Below are positions 34,388 through 43,019 of a stretch of DNA of 64,000 bases, in pieces. The DNA comes from Kocuria sp. (GTDB taxonomy: Bacteria > Actinomycetota > Actinomycetes > Actinomycetales > Micrococcaceae), in the NCBI GenBank assembly GCA_030454085.1, contig JAKDJD010000006.1, positions 1-64,000 of the forward strand. The letters are read 5' to 3'. Under the pieces are notes generated by a model that worked only from the letters and a program-made list of their open reading frames with translations, searched no databases and had not been told where the DNA came from. How positions within the stretch are numbered: the stretch's first letter is position 1; each line of letters starts with the position of its first letter. A program made the position numbers and the translations under genes.

Positions 34388-37300
34388 ACGAATCCGCTTT
34401 CACACACTCGGCAAAGTACTCTCCGGAGGACATCGCGACGGCGCTCGGACAGCCACTGCCGACCGCGGAACAGTCGTCCATCATCAGCGCGGACGCAGCC
34501 CCGCGTCTCGTGATCGCCGGCGCCGGGTCGGGCAAGACTGCGACCATGGTCGACCGCGTCGTCTGGCTCGTGGTCAACGGTTACGCCAGACCCGACGAGA
34601 TCCTCGGGGTCACCTTCACCAAGAAGGCCGCAGCGGAATTGCGCCATCGCATGACGCAAAGGCTCGCCGTACTCCGGGAGCAGGGCCTGTACCAGCCCGA
34701 AACGGAGAGCGACGAACCCATTCTCGACCCGACCGTCAGCACCTACCACGCGTACGCCAAGTCACTGGTCTCGGAATACGGATTGCGGATGGGGATAGAG
34801 AAGGATGCGACGCAACTCGGACAAGCCCAGTGTTACCAGTTGGTCGCACAGATTGTGGAGGCTTGGGACGGCGACCTTCCTGAGAAGGTCCCCGCTGCCT
34901 CGACGCTGGTCGCGAGTGTTTTGCAATTGTCCGGGGAATGCTCAGAACACCTGCGCTCGCCGGCCGAGGTGGTGACCTACTGCCAGGACTCGCTGGTGAC
35001 CCTGAGGAACCTGCCGAACAACCACCCCAAGCGGCTCAAGAAGGAGGAGAAACTGCGTGGAACCCTCGTCGAAAAATTAGAGCAGAAACTCCTGGTCGCT
35101 CGCCTTGTCGAGAGATATCACCGGGTGAAACAGGCGATGCAGGTCATGGACTTCGGCGACCTGCTGGCCCACGCGGCGACGATGGCACAGGGAGTCGAAT
35201 GCATGAGCGCCGAGCAGCGCCAGCTCTATCGCGTCGTGCTTCTGGACGAATTCCAGGACACGTCCCACGCCCAAATGGTCCTCTTCTCCAATCTTTTCGG
35301 GAACGGACACTCCGTCATGGCCGTCGGAGACCCCAAACAGTCCATCTACGGGTTTCGGGGGGCCTCGGAAGGCCAACTCTTCGACTTCTACCGGTACTTC
35401 CCGTCGGTACACGAGGAAGCCGACTATCTGACGACGGCGTGGCGCAACGGAGTGCGTATCCTCGAAGCGGCCAACACCATCGCTCAGCCGCTGTCGACCA
35501 GGGGCGATTGGGTGCGGGCCGAATCCATGGTCGAGGTGCCGGATCTCGCGCCGAGACCCGAGGCGCCGGATGGACGGGTCCTGTGCGGTGTCTGGGACAG
35601 CGACCATCGGGAGGCCGAAGCCATGGTGGGAACCATCGCCGAGCACAGAACGGATGCCCAACGGGAAGGTCGCCCCGTACCGAGTGCGGCCGTCCTGTGC
35701 CGTGCCCGCCGCCACATGGAGACCGTGCGGGCAGAATGCGAACGTCAAGCCGTCCCGTATCAGCTCGTCGGACTCGGGGGTCTTCTCGAGACCCCCGAAG
35801 TCACCGACATGGTTGCTGTGCTTCGCGTCCTTTCGGATCCGTCGCGGTCGGATTCTCTGATGAGAATCATGGCCGGTGCCCGGTGGCGCATCGGTCCTCG
35901 AGACCTCATGGCATTGAACGACTGGGCCCGATTCCTGGCCCGTCGTCGTCGGACTGCGGTGCTCTCGGGGATGGCAGAGGACCTCACGACCCCCGAAGGT
36001 CAAGGACCGGGCGAGGACCCGACGGGCGGGGACGCATCCGACGAGCGATTCCAAAAGGCCTCGCAGCGCCTCGATGCCCTCCTCCGGGGCGGCGGAGACC
36101 AGAGTGAGGGCTCAAGTCTTGTGGAAGCCCTCGAGACGCTTCCCGAACCCGGATGGACTTCGGCCGCCGGCCGCTCACTCAGTGCGGAGGCCCGCACGCG
36201 CCTCGAACGACTCAACGCGGAGCTCGAAGAACTCCGAGGGTACCTGGGGGAGGACCTGATGAGCCTCATGTATCACATCGAACGAGTGACCATGCTGGAC
36301 ATTGAGCTCGCGTCCAAACCCGGCCGTGACGTCCATCAGGCGAGGGAGAACGTGGATGCCTTCTACCAGGCTGCCGCTGACTATTGTTCGAGCGCTCCTC
36401 GGCTGGCCGCGAGCCTCGAGGCCGGCGCGAGCGTGGGCTCCGGGGCGGAGGATGACGCCGCCGCATTCTCGGATCTCAAGGAGCACCGTTACACCGTGAC
36501 CTCCTCGGCCACGGGCGTTACCGCCTTCCTCGCGTGGCTCGATGCGGCCGTCGCCGAGGAGTCCGGCCTGCCCATGCCCGTGCAGCCCTCCGACTCATCG
36601 TCAGTTCAGATCCTCACCGCGCACGCCGCCAAGGGGCTCGAGTGGGACGAGGTCTACGTCCAAGGACTCACGGAAGGTGGATTCCCCTCGAGCACCGTGG
36701 ACTCGTGGTTTTCCAGCGTGGGCGCTCTGCCCTGGTCCATGCGGGGTGACGCGAGGTATTTGCCTCAGATCGAGCTGGATTGTGGCTCGACGCAAGAGCT
36801 GGAGGAATTCGGCGCCGTATTCCGCGAACACAACCTGGCGCGAACGATCGCGGAGGAGCGCCGCCTGGCCTACGTGGCCACGACCAGGGCACGCGATGTT
36901 CTCTTCTTGTCCTCGAGCCGTTGGAGCGGGACCAAATCCACGCCGAATACCGTCTCGAGGTTCTTGGAGGAGGTGATGCAGATCTCGGGACCCGACTCAC
37001 TGACCCCGGAGACGATCCACGAGGCGAAGATGCCGGAAGAAGGGGCATCAAATCCTCAGAGGGAAATGATTCAGGCCGCTCTGTGGCCGTTCGATCCATT
37101 GGCACGACCCGTCGTCACAGAGTGGGACTCGGAGGAAGAACTCGACGCCCTCGCCTCCGTGCCTGGCGCCGGACAAGGCGGGATGGACGACGAGCCCGCC
37201 GTCTCGAGGAGGCCGGACGTGGAACGGGCAGCCTCCCTGGTCATGGCCCACCTGGACATACCGGACGACGCCGAACCGGCGACGTCGGGACGAGCCTCCG

Positions 37301-38031
37301 GGGGATCCTCAGGCGCGGATCCGGCGGGCCTTCCCGACAGCCAGACCTGGGCCGAGGAAACCGATCTGCTTCTTGCCCTGCATCGGGCCACCGGGGAACG
37401 GGATTCCGAACCCGAGATCCCCGCTCACGTCAGTGCGTCGCTGGTGGTCGACCTCGCCCAGGACCCGAACAGGGTCATTGAGCAGATGCGTCGACCGATG
37501 CCTCGCCGGCCCGAAACATCGGCTCGTGCGGGAACCCGCTTTCACGAATGGGTCGAGCACCACTACGGAACGACCGGCATGCTCGACTTCGGGGAGGACC
37601 CGACGGCCGGAGAGGATGCCGACGCCGGCCTGTCGGCGCTCCAGGAACTTTTCCGTCAGAGTCCCTGGTACGACCGGCAGCCATGGGCGGTCGAGTACCC
37701 GATCGAGACACCCGTCGCAGGGTTCACCGTGCGTGGACGGATCGACGCCGTCTTCCGAACCTCGGACCCCGAAGGCGGAACACGCTGGGAACTCGTCGAC
37801 TGGAAGACCGGCCGGGTGCCCCGTGGAGACGACTTGTCGCACAAGGCCGTCCAGCTGGCGGTGTACACATTGGGGTTCGCCCGACTGCACGGAATAGATC
37901 CTTCGGAAATCTCCGCCTCGTTCTACTACGTGGCGCACGGAGAAACCGTCACCCCGCCGTCGATCGCGGACGAATCCGAACTGTCAGAACTGCTGGTACG
38001 GGTCAGGGCAGGATCGCCCCCGAACAAATAA
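34384..38031 (+). CDS. adnB: AdnB subunit of the AdnAB helicase-nuclease
   Basis: AdnB is the leading motor-nuclease of AdnAB. The 1215-aa product has Walker A AGAGSGKTA near residue 55, GVTFTKKAAAEL, Walker B LLDEFQDTSHAQ near 287, GDPKQSIYGFRG, TAHAAKGLEWDEV and VATTRARD, that is, a complete UvrD-type motor. The C-terminal RecB-like nuclease has the catalytic LVDWKTGR near residue 1138 and the following QLAVYTLG. The GTG start overlaps the adnA stop, so both subunits are translationally coupled. The gene order adnAB, nudC, uvrD2 resembles mycobacteria. Confidence 0.92.
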   Translation: MNESAFTHSAKYSPEDIATALGQPLPTAEQSSIISADAAPRLVIAGAGSGKTATMVDRVVWLVVNGYARPDEILGVTFTKKAAAELRHRMTQRLAVLREQGLYQPETESDEPILDPTVSTYHAYAKSLVSEYGLRMGIEKDATQLGQAQCYQLVAQIVEAWDGDLPEKVPAASTLVASVLQLSGECSEHLRSPAEVVTYCQDSLVTLRNLPNNHPKRLKKEEKLRGTLVEKLEQKLLVARLVERYHRVKQAMQVMDFGDLLAHAATMAQGVECMSAEQRQLYRVVLLDEFQDTSHAQMVLFSNLFGNGHSVMAVGDPKQSIYGFRGASEGQLFDFYRYFPSVHEEADYLTTAWRNGVRILEAANTIAQPLSTRGDWVRAESMVEVPDLAPRPEAPDGRVLCGVWDSDHREAEAMVGTIAEHRTDAQREGRPVPSAAVLCRARRHMETVRAECERQAVPYQLVGLGGLLETPEVTDMVAVLRVLSDPSRSDSLMRIMAGARWRIGPRDLMALNDWARFLARRRRTAVLSGMAEDLTTPEGQGPGEDPTGGDASDERFQKASQRLDALLRGGGDQSEGSSLVEALETLPEPGWTSAAGRSLSAEARTRLERLNAELEELRGYLGEDLMSLMYHIERVTMLDIELASKPGRDVHQARENVDAFYQAAADYCSSAPRLAASLEAGASVGSGAEDDAAAFSDLKEHRYTVTSSATGVTAFLAWLDAAVAEESGLPMPVQPSDSSSVQILTAHAAKGLEWDEVYVQGLTEGGFPSSTVDSWFSSVGALPWSMRGDARYLPQIELDCGSTQELEEFGAVFREHNLARTIAEERRLAYVATTRARDVLFLSSSRWSGTKSTPNTVSRFLEEVMQISGPDSLTPETIHEAKMPEEGASNPQREMIQAALWPFDPLARPVVTEWDSEEELDALASVPGAGQGGMDDEPAVSRRPDVERAASLVMAHLDIPDDAEPATSGRASGGSSGADPAGLPDSQTWAEETDLLLALHRATGERDSEPEIPAHVSASLVVDLAQDPNRVIEQMRRPMPRRPETSARAGTRFHEWVEHHYGTTGMLDFGEDPTAGEDADAGLSALQELFRQSPWYDRQPWAVEYPIETPVAGFTVRGRIDAVFRTSDPEGGTRWELVDWKTGRVPRGDDLSHKAVQLAVYTLGFARLHGIDPSEISASFYYVAHGETVTPPSIADESELSELLVRVRAGSPPNK

Positions 38032-38038
38032 GGAAGCG

Positions 38039-39205
38039 CTACTCGCGATGGACCGTGGGCATCGGCCCGGTCGGGTCCTCACTGGGTGTGGCACGTGAGG
38101 AGCCGCGACCCGAAGCCGTCCCACCGGCGTCCGATGCGTCCTGCCGGGTGCCAGCCGAGGAACCGGACGGGGTGGACCCGGTAGTGCTCTCTGATTCCTC
38201 GTGCCGGCTGGTGGCGGACTCCGACTCCGAGGACCCGGAGGTCGTGCCAGGGGCCGTAGGGCTCAGCGCACCGGATTCGCGAAGATCGGATTCCAAGGCC
38301 CGGAGCATCGAGACCGCTTCGTCCACGGACTCCCGGTCATCCTGTTCGAGACTGCGCACCAGCCACTGGGCCAACGCAAATTCTGCGTGGAGATAGGCCC
38401 TGCGGAGGAGGTGCTGATCGGGAGCATGAGGCAACTGGACGGAATAGACCTCAATAATGGCATCCGTGAACTCCTGGTCAGGGCAACTCATGAGCCAGGA
38501 GAAATCGATCGCCGGATCGCCCACATGGAGGTCGTGCCACCCTCGCACGGCGGTCAGGAGCGTTCCGTCCAGGACCAGATTGTCCTCGGTGAGGTCTCCG
38601 TGGACGGCGGTGGGCCGGAACTGCCACATCGATTCGTCCTCGAGCCACGCTTCCCACCGGCGCAACAGCGCGGAGGGGATCCTGCCGGTGCTCGCGGACC
38701 GATCGAGTTCCGACAGCATCCTGCGCCGGCACTGCTCATTGGAATAGATCGGGAGGTCCGCTTCCTGGACCATCTCCGCTGGGAGCGTATGAATCGTGGC
38801 GATCATCTTCCCCAGTTGCGTCGCCAACGGTTCGCGTTCGGGGGAGACGACGTGCGAGCGGCGGGCAAGCTCCTCGATGTCGAGGACCTCCCCAGGTACC
38901 TCGGGATACACGAACGTCTTGAGCCCACGACTGTCGGCCGAACCCACCACGGTGGGCAGTTGGAAGGGCAACCGTGCCCGCAGTCCGGGCGAGAAGGAGT
39001 GGAGAATGACATGCTCGGATTCGAGCCGGACACTCGCCTCGTGGTTCTGCGGCGCACGAACAATCCACCGCTGCCGTGCGGAGTCGACCACGAGCGCCGA
39101 ACCGTAGTCCGGGTTGTCGTCCTCGTACGGGTACGCGGCCACGGGGAAGAGGCCCGGCACTCCTGCCGAGGCCATAGCGGCTAACGTTAACGGTGTTAAT
39201 TTCAC
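38039..39205 (-). CDS. Aminoglycoside/macrolide-phosphotransferase-like kinase
   Basis: This is a protein-kinase-like phosphotransferase. The 388-aa product has an N-lobe with WIVRAPQNHEASVRLE, a catalytic loop VHGDLTEDNLVLDG and a metal-binding HVGDPAIDFSWL, as in macrolide 2'-phosphotransferases. A tail of about 90 residues, rich in Ser, Gly, Thr and Glu, is probably disordered. Its steady place beside adnAB and nudC suggests a housekeeping substrate rather than resistance, but this is inference. The GTG start follows a TACCCT -10 box by 6 nt, opposite the divergent nudC promoter. Confidence 0.8.
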   Translation of the reverse strand: MKLTPLTLAAMASAGVPGLFPVAAYPYEDDNPDYGSALVVDSARQRWIVRAPQNHEASVRLESEHVILHSFSPGLRARLPFQLPTVVGSADSRGLKTFVYPEVPGEVLDIEELARRSHVVSPEREPLATQLGKMIATIHTLPAEMVQEADLPIYSNEQCRRRMLSELDRSASTGRIPSALLRRWEAWLEDESMWQFRPTAVHGDLTEDNLVLDGTLLTAVRGWHDLHVGDPAIDFSWLMSCPDQEFTDAIIEVYSVQLPHAPDQHLLRRAYLHAEFALAQWLVRSLEQDDRESVDEAVSMLRALESDLRESGALSPTAPGTTSGSSESESATSRHEESESTTGSTPSGSSAGTRQDASDAGGTASGRGSSRATPSEDPTGPMPTVHRE

Positions 39206-39211
39206 TCGTTC

Positions 39212-39217
39212 AGGGTA
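39212..39217 (-). promoter_or_regulatory. -10 box of a probable leaderless phosphotransferase promoter
   Basis: TACCCT on the minus strand ends 6 nt before the GTG start. Confidence 0.5.
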
Positions 39218-39234
39218 CTAGAGACACATGAAAG

Positions 39235-39240
39235 CAGGCT
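39235..39240 (+). promoter_or_regulatory. nudC: -10 box of a possible leaderless nudC promoter
   Basis: CAGGCT ends 6 nt before the GTG start. The two divergent start codons are only 41 bp apart, leaving room for overlapping promoters only. Confidence 0.4.
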
Positions 39241-39246
39241 GATCAC

Positions 39247-40311
39247 GTGAACCCCCGTTTTGTCACACAGCCTACACCCCCGCTGGGGCCGGATTTGCTG
39301 GGGACATACCCGATTCGGCGCATTGACGACGCCCAGGACAGGGGCGAGCTCGTAGATTCAGCTCTGAGCGATCCCTCGACCAGAGTTCTGGTCCTTGACC
39401 AGGGAAAAGTTCGCACACGGAAGGTTGACGGCGGCATCCGCATCGCGTGGGGCACCACCGACGACGCCGACATCGTGGCGTATCTGGGCACCTCCGCAGA
39501 CCAGTCTCCGATCCTCCTGGGCCGAGCTCCCCGCACCAGGCCCGAAGACCTCCAAGCGGGGGATCCATGGCCCGAGGACGCCGATCCGCAGGGGGCCGTG
39601 GAGGACGCTACGGACTGGCTGGGGCTCCGGGATGCGGCCCCGGTGCTCCCGCAGGAAGAGAGCACGTGGTTGAGCGTCGGGATCGCGCTCATGAATTGGC
39701 ATCAGAGCTCCACGTTCTGCCCATCCTGTGGGTCTCCGACCCACCCCGAGACCGCCGGGTGGGCGCGCGTCTGCGATGCCGAGGGCCGGGAGCTGTTCCC
39801 TCGGACCGACCCGGCCGTGATCTCGGCCGTGGTGCACACCGACGACGACGGTGTCGACCGCCTTCTGCTCGGGCACTCGGTGGCCTGGCCAGAAGACAGG
39901 TACTCCACATTCGCCGGCTTCGTCGAGGCGGGAGAGTCCCTCGAAGCCGCTGTAGCGCGGGAGATCCGAGAAGAGGCTGGCGTCGAGATCGGCGAGGCGA
40001 CGTACATGGGATCCCAACCGTGGCCTTTCCCAAGATCCCTCATGGTGGGTTTCATCGCCCGCGCGGAGAGTCTGGACTCGGCGGAACCCGACGGACGGGA
40101 AATCTCGAGCGTTCGTTGGTTCACCCGGGACGAGTTGGAGGTGGCCGTCAGGAGCGGCGAGCTGCGTCTCCCGGACCGGGTCTCGATTGCCCATCACCTC
40201 ATCGCCGATTGGTACGGTGGACCTTTGCCTCGGCCGCCGGAGACATCGGAAGATTTCGGGACGACGGGGCAGGATCCCACCAATGATTCCGAGGGGGCGA
40301 CTCAGCGCTGA
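39247..40311 (+). CDS. nudC: NADH/NAD-capped-RNA pyrophosphatase NudC
   Basis: This Nudix hydrolase cleaves NADH and NAD and removes NAD caps from RNA. The 354-aa product has an N-terminal domain, a zinc ribbon, the Nudix box (GFVEAGESLEAAV with AREIREEAGVEIG) and the NADH-specific SQPWPFPRS signature. The ribbon shows CPSC, then a single VCDAEG, so the fourth zinc-ligand cysteine is absent, as in many actinobacterial members. The GTG start follows a -10 box by 6 nt. The C-terminal 40 residues are polar. It precedes uvrD2 as in mycobacteria. Confidence 0.92.
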   Translation: MNPRFVTQPTPPLGPDLLGTYPIRRIDDAQDRGELVDSALSDPSTRVLVLDQGKVRTRKVDGGIRIAWGTTDDADIVAYLGTSADQSPILLGRAPRTRPEDLQAGDPWPEDADPQGAVEDATDWLGLRDAAPVLPQEESTWLSVGIALMNWHQSSTFCPSCGSPTHPETAGWARVCDAEGRELFPRTDPAVISAVVHTDDDGVDRLLLGHSVAWPEDRYSTFAGFVEAGESLEAAVAREIREEAGVEIGEATYMGSQPWPFPRSLMVGFIARAESLDSAEPDGREISSVRWFTRDELEVAVRSGELRLPDRVSIAHHLIADWYGGPLPRPPETSEDFGTTGQDPTNDSEGATQR

Positions 40312-40328
40312 AAACCGCGACCGAACTG

Positions 40329-42104
40329 TTGCTACCGGGAGATCCTCCGAGTCCCGATCAGATCCTCGAGGGGCTGGACCCGGAGCAGCGTGAAGTAGCC
40401 ACGAGCCTGCAGGGTCCCGTGTGTGTCCTGGCCGGTGCGGGTACCGGCAAGACGCGTGCTATCACGCATCGCATCGCGTACGGCATCGCGTCGGGCGCCT
40501 ACGTCGGTCAGCGGGTTCTCGCCCTGACCTTCACCTCCCGGGCGGCGAACGAAATGCGGAACCGGCTGCGTTCGCTGGGTGCTCAGGGAGTTCAGACGCG
40601 AACCTTCCACGCGGCGGCCCTCAGGCAGCTCCAATACTTCTGGCCGCAAGCCGTAGGCGGAACGCCGCCGCAGCTCGTCTCGGGAAAGGCGCAACTGATC
40701 ACTGAGGCGGCTTCGCGCCTCAGATTCACCACGGACCGAGCCATCGTTCGCGATCTCGCCGCTGAGATCGAGTGGGCCAAGGTGTCGATGCTGACCCCTG
40801 ACACGGTGGAGGAGCACCTGGTCGACCGGGAACTGCCGACCGGGTTCACGCCGGTCGGGATGGCACGCGTCATGCGCGGGTACGAGGACCTGAAGACTGA
40901 GCGGAACGCCATCGACTTCGAGGACGTCCTCCTTGCGACCGTGGCGATTCTCGAAGAAGACCCCGCTGTCGCTGCGGCCGTGCGCCAGCAGTACAGGCAT
41001 TTCGTGGTCGACGAGTACCAGGACGTCTCACCCCTGCAACAAAGGTTGCTCGACAGTTGGTTGGGAGGCCGCGACGAACTGTGCGTCGTCGGCGATGCCT
41101 CGCAGACCATCTATTCCTTCACCGGAGCCACGTCCAAGCATCTTCTCGACTTTCCTCAACGTCACCGCGATGCCACCGTGATCAAACTCGTTCGGGACTA
41201 CCGGTCCACGCCGCAGGTCGTGAACCTGGCGAATCGCTTGCTCACCACGAGGAAGCCCGCGCGCGATGCGACCCCGGGAGCCTGGGCGCCGCCCCTCGAC
41301 TTGCAGGCCCAGCGCCCGAGCGGTCCCGAGGCCGACTGGTTCGAGTATGCGGACGACGAACAAGAAGCAGCGGGGATCGCGGAAGACATAGCGGACCTGA
41401 TCTCGAAGGACGGCATTGATCCGGCGGAGATCGCCGTCCTGTTCCGGACCAACGGCCAGTCGCAGGCCATTGAACAGGCGCTGACCGATGCCGGCATCGG
41501 TTACCAATTGCGGGGCACGGAAAAGTTCTTCAACCGCCCGGAAGTCAAACAGGCCATCCTCCAGATCCGTTCGTCGGCGCGTGCCGCGGGGGAGGAGCCG
41601 GCGCCCCAGTTGGTCAGAGATTGCCTGGCCTCGCTCGGATACAAGGACAAGCCTCCGGCGAGCACCGGTTCCGTGCGGTCGAAGTGGGAATCCTTGGCCG
41701 CCCTGGTGTCGCTGGCGGACCGGCTTGCGGCGGCCCACGAAGAGAAGAGCGGGTCGGGGGAATCTGCCTTCACTATGTCCATGCTGGTCGAGGACCTCAC
41801 GCGGCGAATAGCGCATCAGGATGCACCGGTCATGAACGGAGTGACCCTCGCGTCGTTGCACTCTGCCAAAGGCCTGGAGTGGGACGCGGTCTTCCTGTGC
41901 GGACTCAGTGAGGGGCTCATGCCGATCAGTTTCGCCGAAACCGGAGACGAGATCGACGAGGAACGTCGCCTGCTCTACGTGGGCATCACCCGCGCCCGTG
42001 AACGGCTCTCCCTTTCCTGGTCACTGTCCCGGACCCCCGGAGGACGGGCACATCGGAAGCGTTCACGCTTTCTCGACGGTATCGCCCCACGGATGTACGG
42101 ATAG
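40329..42104 (+). CDS. uvrD2: UvrD2-like DNA helicase lacking the HRDC domain
   Basis: This is a superfamily 1A DNA helicase for repair. The 591-aa product has the Q motif LDPEQREV, Walker A AGAGTGKT, LTFTSRAANEM, Walker B VVDEYQDVSPLQQ, GDASQTIYSFTGA, LVRDYRSTPQVV, LHSAKGLEWDAV and VGITRARERL. It ends soon after RSRFLDGIAP; mycobacterial UvrD2 continues with a four-cysteine module and an HRDC domain, which are missing here. The TTG start at 40329 has no good ribosome binding site, so the start is uncertain; CTG at 40308 is in frame. Its 3' end overlaps the convergent gene by 42 nt. Confidence 0.88.
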   Translation: MLPGDPPSPDQILEGLDPEQREVATSLQGPVCVLAGAGTGKTRAITHRIAYGIASGAYVGQRVLALTFTSRAANEMRNRLRSLGAQGVQTRTFHAAALRQLQYFWPQAVGGTPPQLVSGKAQLITEAASRLRFTTDRAIVRDLAAEIEWAKVSMLTPDTVEEHLVDRELPTGFTPVGMARVMRGYEDLKTERNAIDFEDVLLATVAILEEDPAVAAAVRQQYRHFVVDEYQDVSPLQQRLLDSWLGGRDELCVVGDASQTIYSFTGATSKHLLDFPQRHRDATVIKLVRDYRSTPQVVNLANRLLTTRKPARDATPGAWAPPLDLQAQRPSGPEADWFEYADDEQEAAGIAEDIADLISKDGIDPAEIAVLFRTNGQSQAIEQALTDAGIGYQLRGTEKFFNRPEVKQAILQIRSSARAAGEEPAPQLVRDCLASLGYKDKPPASTGSVRSKWESLAALVSLADRLAAAHEEKSGSGESAFTMSMLVEDLTRRIAHQDAPVMNGVTLASLHSAKGLEWDAVFLCGLSEGLMPISFAETGDEIDEERRLLYVGITRARERLSLSWSLSRTPGGRAHRKRSRFLDGIAPRMYG

Positions 42105-42899
42105 ATCCAGGTCGCCGGCGTTCGGCGCCGCCATGCCCACTGCTTCCGGACCCACCGCATCCGGACCCAGATCGCCGGAACCCAAGGCACATACGCAGTC
42201 TGGCCACGCGACATCTGTTTGTGCGTCCGGACCTCGTCGTTGGCCCGTGGCCACCGCGCACATGAGCGCCACGATGCTCATGGGCGAGAGCCCCGCCTGG
42301 GCGGCCTCGCGGTCGGCCCGGGCACGTTCCAGACAGTCGGGGCATCGGCGACGTTCCCATGTTGTCGCAGATCGGGCGCCAATGATTCCTGCGGGGTCAC
42401 GAAAGAGCTGGAGACAAGGCACCTCGGGGGCCACAGGCAAGTCCCACGAGGTGACTTGATCGGGCCAGCAGGTCTCGACGACGACGTCGGGCCTGACCAC
42501 CAGCCCGGTCATCCGAGCTGATCCATCGTGCCGCCCCTCGTCGGCATGCTGAGGCGCCTGGAGGTAGGGGTCCTCAGGGCGAGATCCTCCCCGGGCGAGG
42601 ACTTCTGGAATGTGCTGGGACAACGCCCACATCAGGCACTTGGTGCGAGGCCGCCCTCGGTGGAGGGGACGGTAGCTTGCCGAGAGGAGGTCGAGTTCGT
42701 CCACGGGCGTACGGTCAAGCACCCAAGGCAGAATGCCGGTGAGTCGCGTGTAGACCAGCACGGCGTCGGCCACCCCGCCAGGTAACCCGATGAACAGCGG
42801 AACGGGTTGTGCGAGCCGGCCCCGGCGCGTGGGGCGCCACGAAAGATCGCCGGGGCCTCCAGCCGGACGATCCTGGGTCGGGGAATGGTGGACGGTCAT
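42063..42899 (-). CDS. TOMM-cyclodehydratase-like (ThiF-related) protein, probable
   Basis: Identification is tentative. The 278-aa product lacks obvious catalytic motifs, but its C-terminal half resembles the leader-peptide-binding/cyclodehydratase proteins found beside uvrD2 in actinobacteria: hydrophobic VVVET...WPDQVTSWDLP, then PCLQLFR, a IIGARSATTW turn, RRCPDCLERARADRE and the helix SPMSIVALMCAV. The last 50 residues are rich in Gly, Pro and Asp. The ATG at 42899 is 6 nt after a CAGAGT box. It converges on uvrD2 with a 42-nt overlap. No TOMM precursor peptide or other azole-synthesis gene is nearby. Confidence 0.5.
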   Translation of the reverse strand: MTVHHSPTQDRPAGGPGDLSWRPTRRGRLAQPVPLFIGLPGGVADAVLVYTRLTGILPWVLDRTPVDELDLLSASYRPLHRGRPRTKCLMWALSQHIPEVLARGGSRPEDPYLQAPQHADEGRHDGSARMTGLVVRPDVVVETCWPDQVTSWDLPVAPEVPCLQLFRDPAGIIGARSATTWERRRCPDCLERARADREAAQAGLSPMSIVALMCAVATGQRRGPDAQTDVAWPDCVCALGSGDLGPDAVGPEAVGMAAPNAGDLDLSVHPWGDTVEKA

Positions 42900-42905
42900 A
42901 CCACT

Positions 42906-42911
42906 ACTCTG
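42906..42911 (-). promoter_or_regulatory. Possible leaderless -10 box of the cyclodehydratase-like gene
   Basis: CAGAGT on the minus strand ends 6 nt before the ATG at 42899. Confidence 0.3.
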
Positions 42912-43006
42912 CCGGGTTCGGACGGGCAATGGGGGTTCTCCACAGGTTGCCGATCGATCGGAGGGGAAGCCCGGCATCGCGAACTTCGCGTGCTGATCCG
43001 GACGGG

Positions 43007-43012
43007 TAAACT
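43007..43012 (+). promoter_or_regulatory. -10 box of a probable leaderless metallopeptidase promoter
   Basis: TAAACT ends 7 nt before the ATG at 43020, with no ribosome binding site. Confidence 0.5.
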
Positions 43013-43019
43013 GGCGTTG

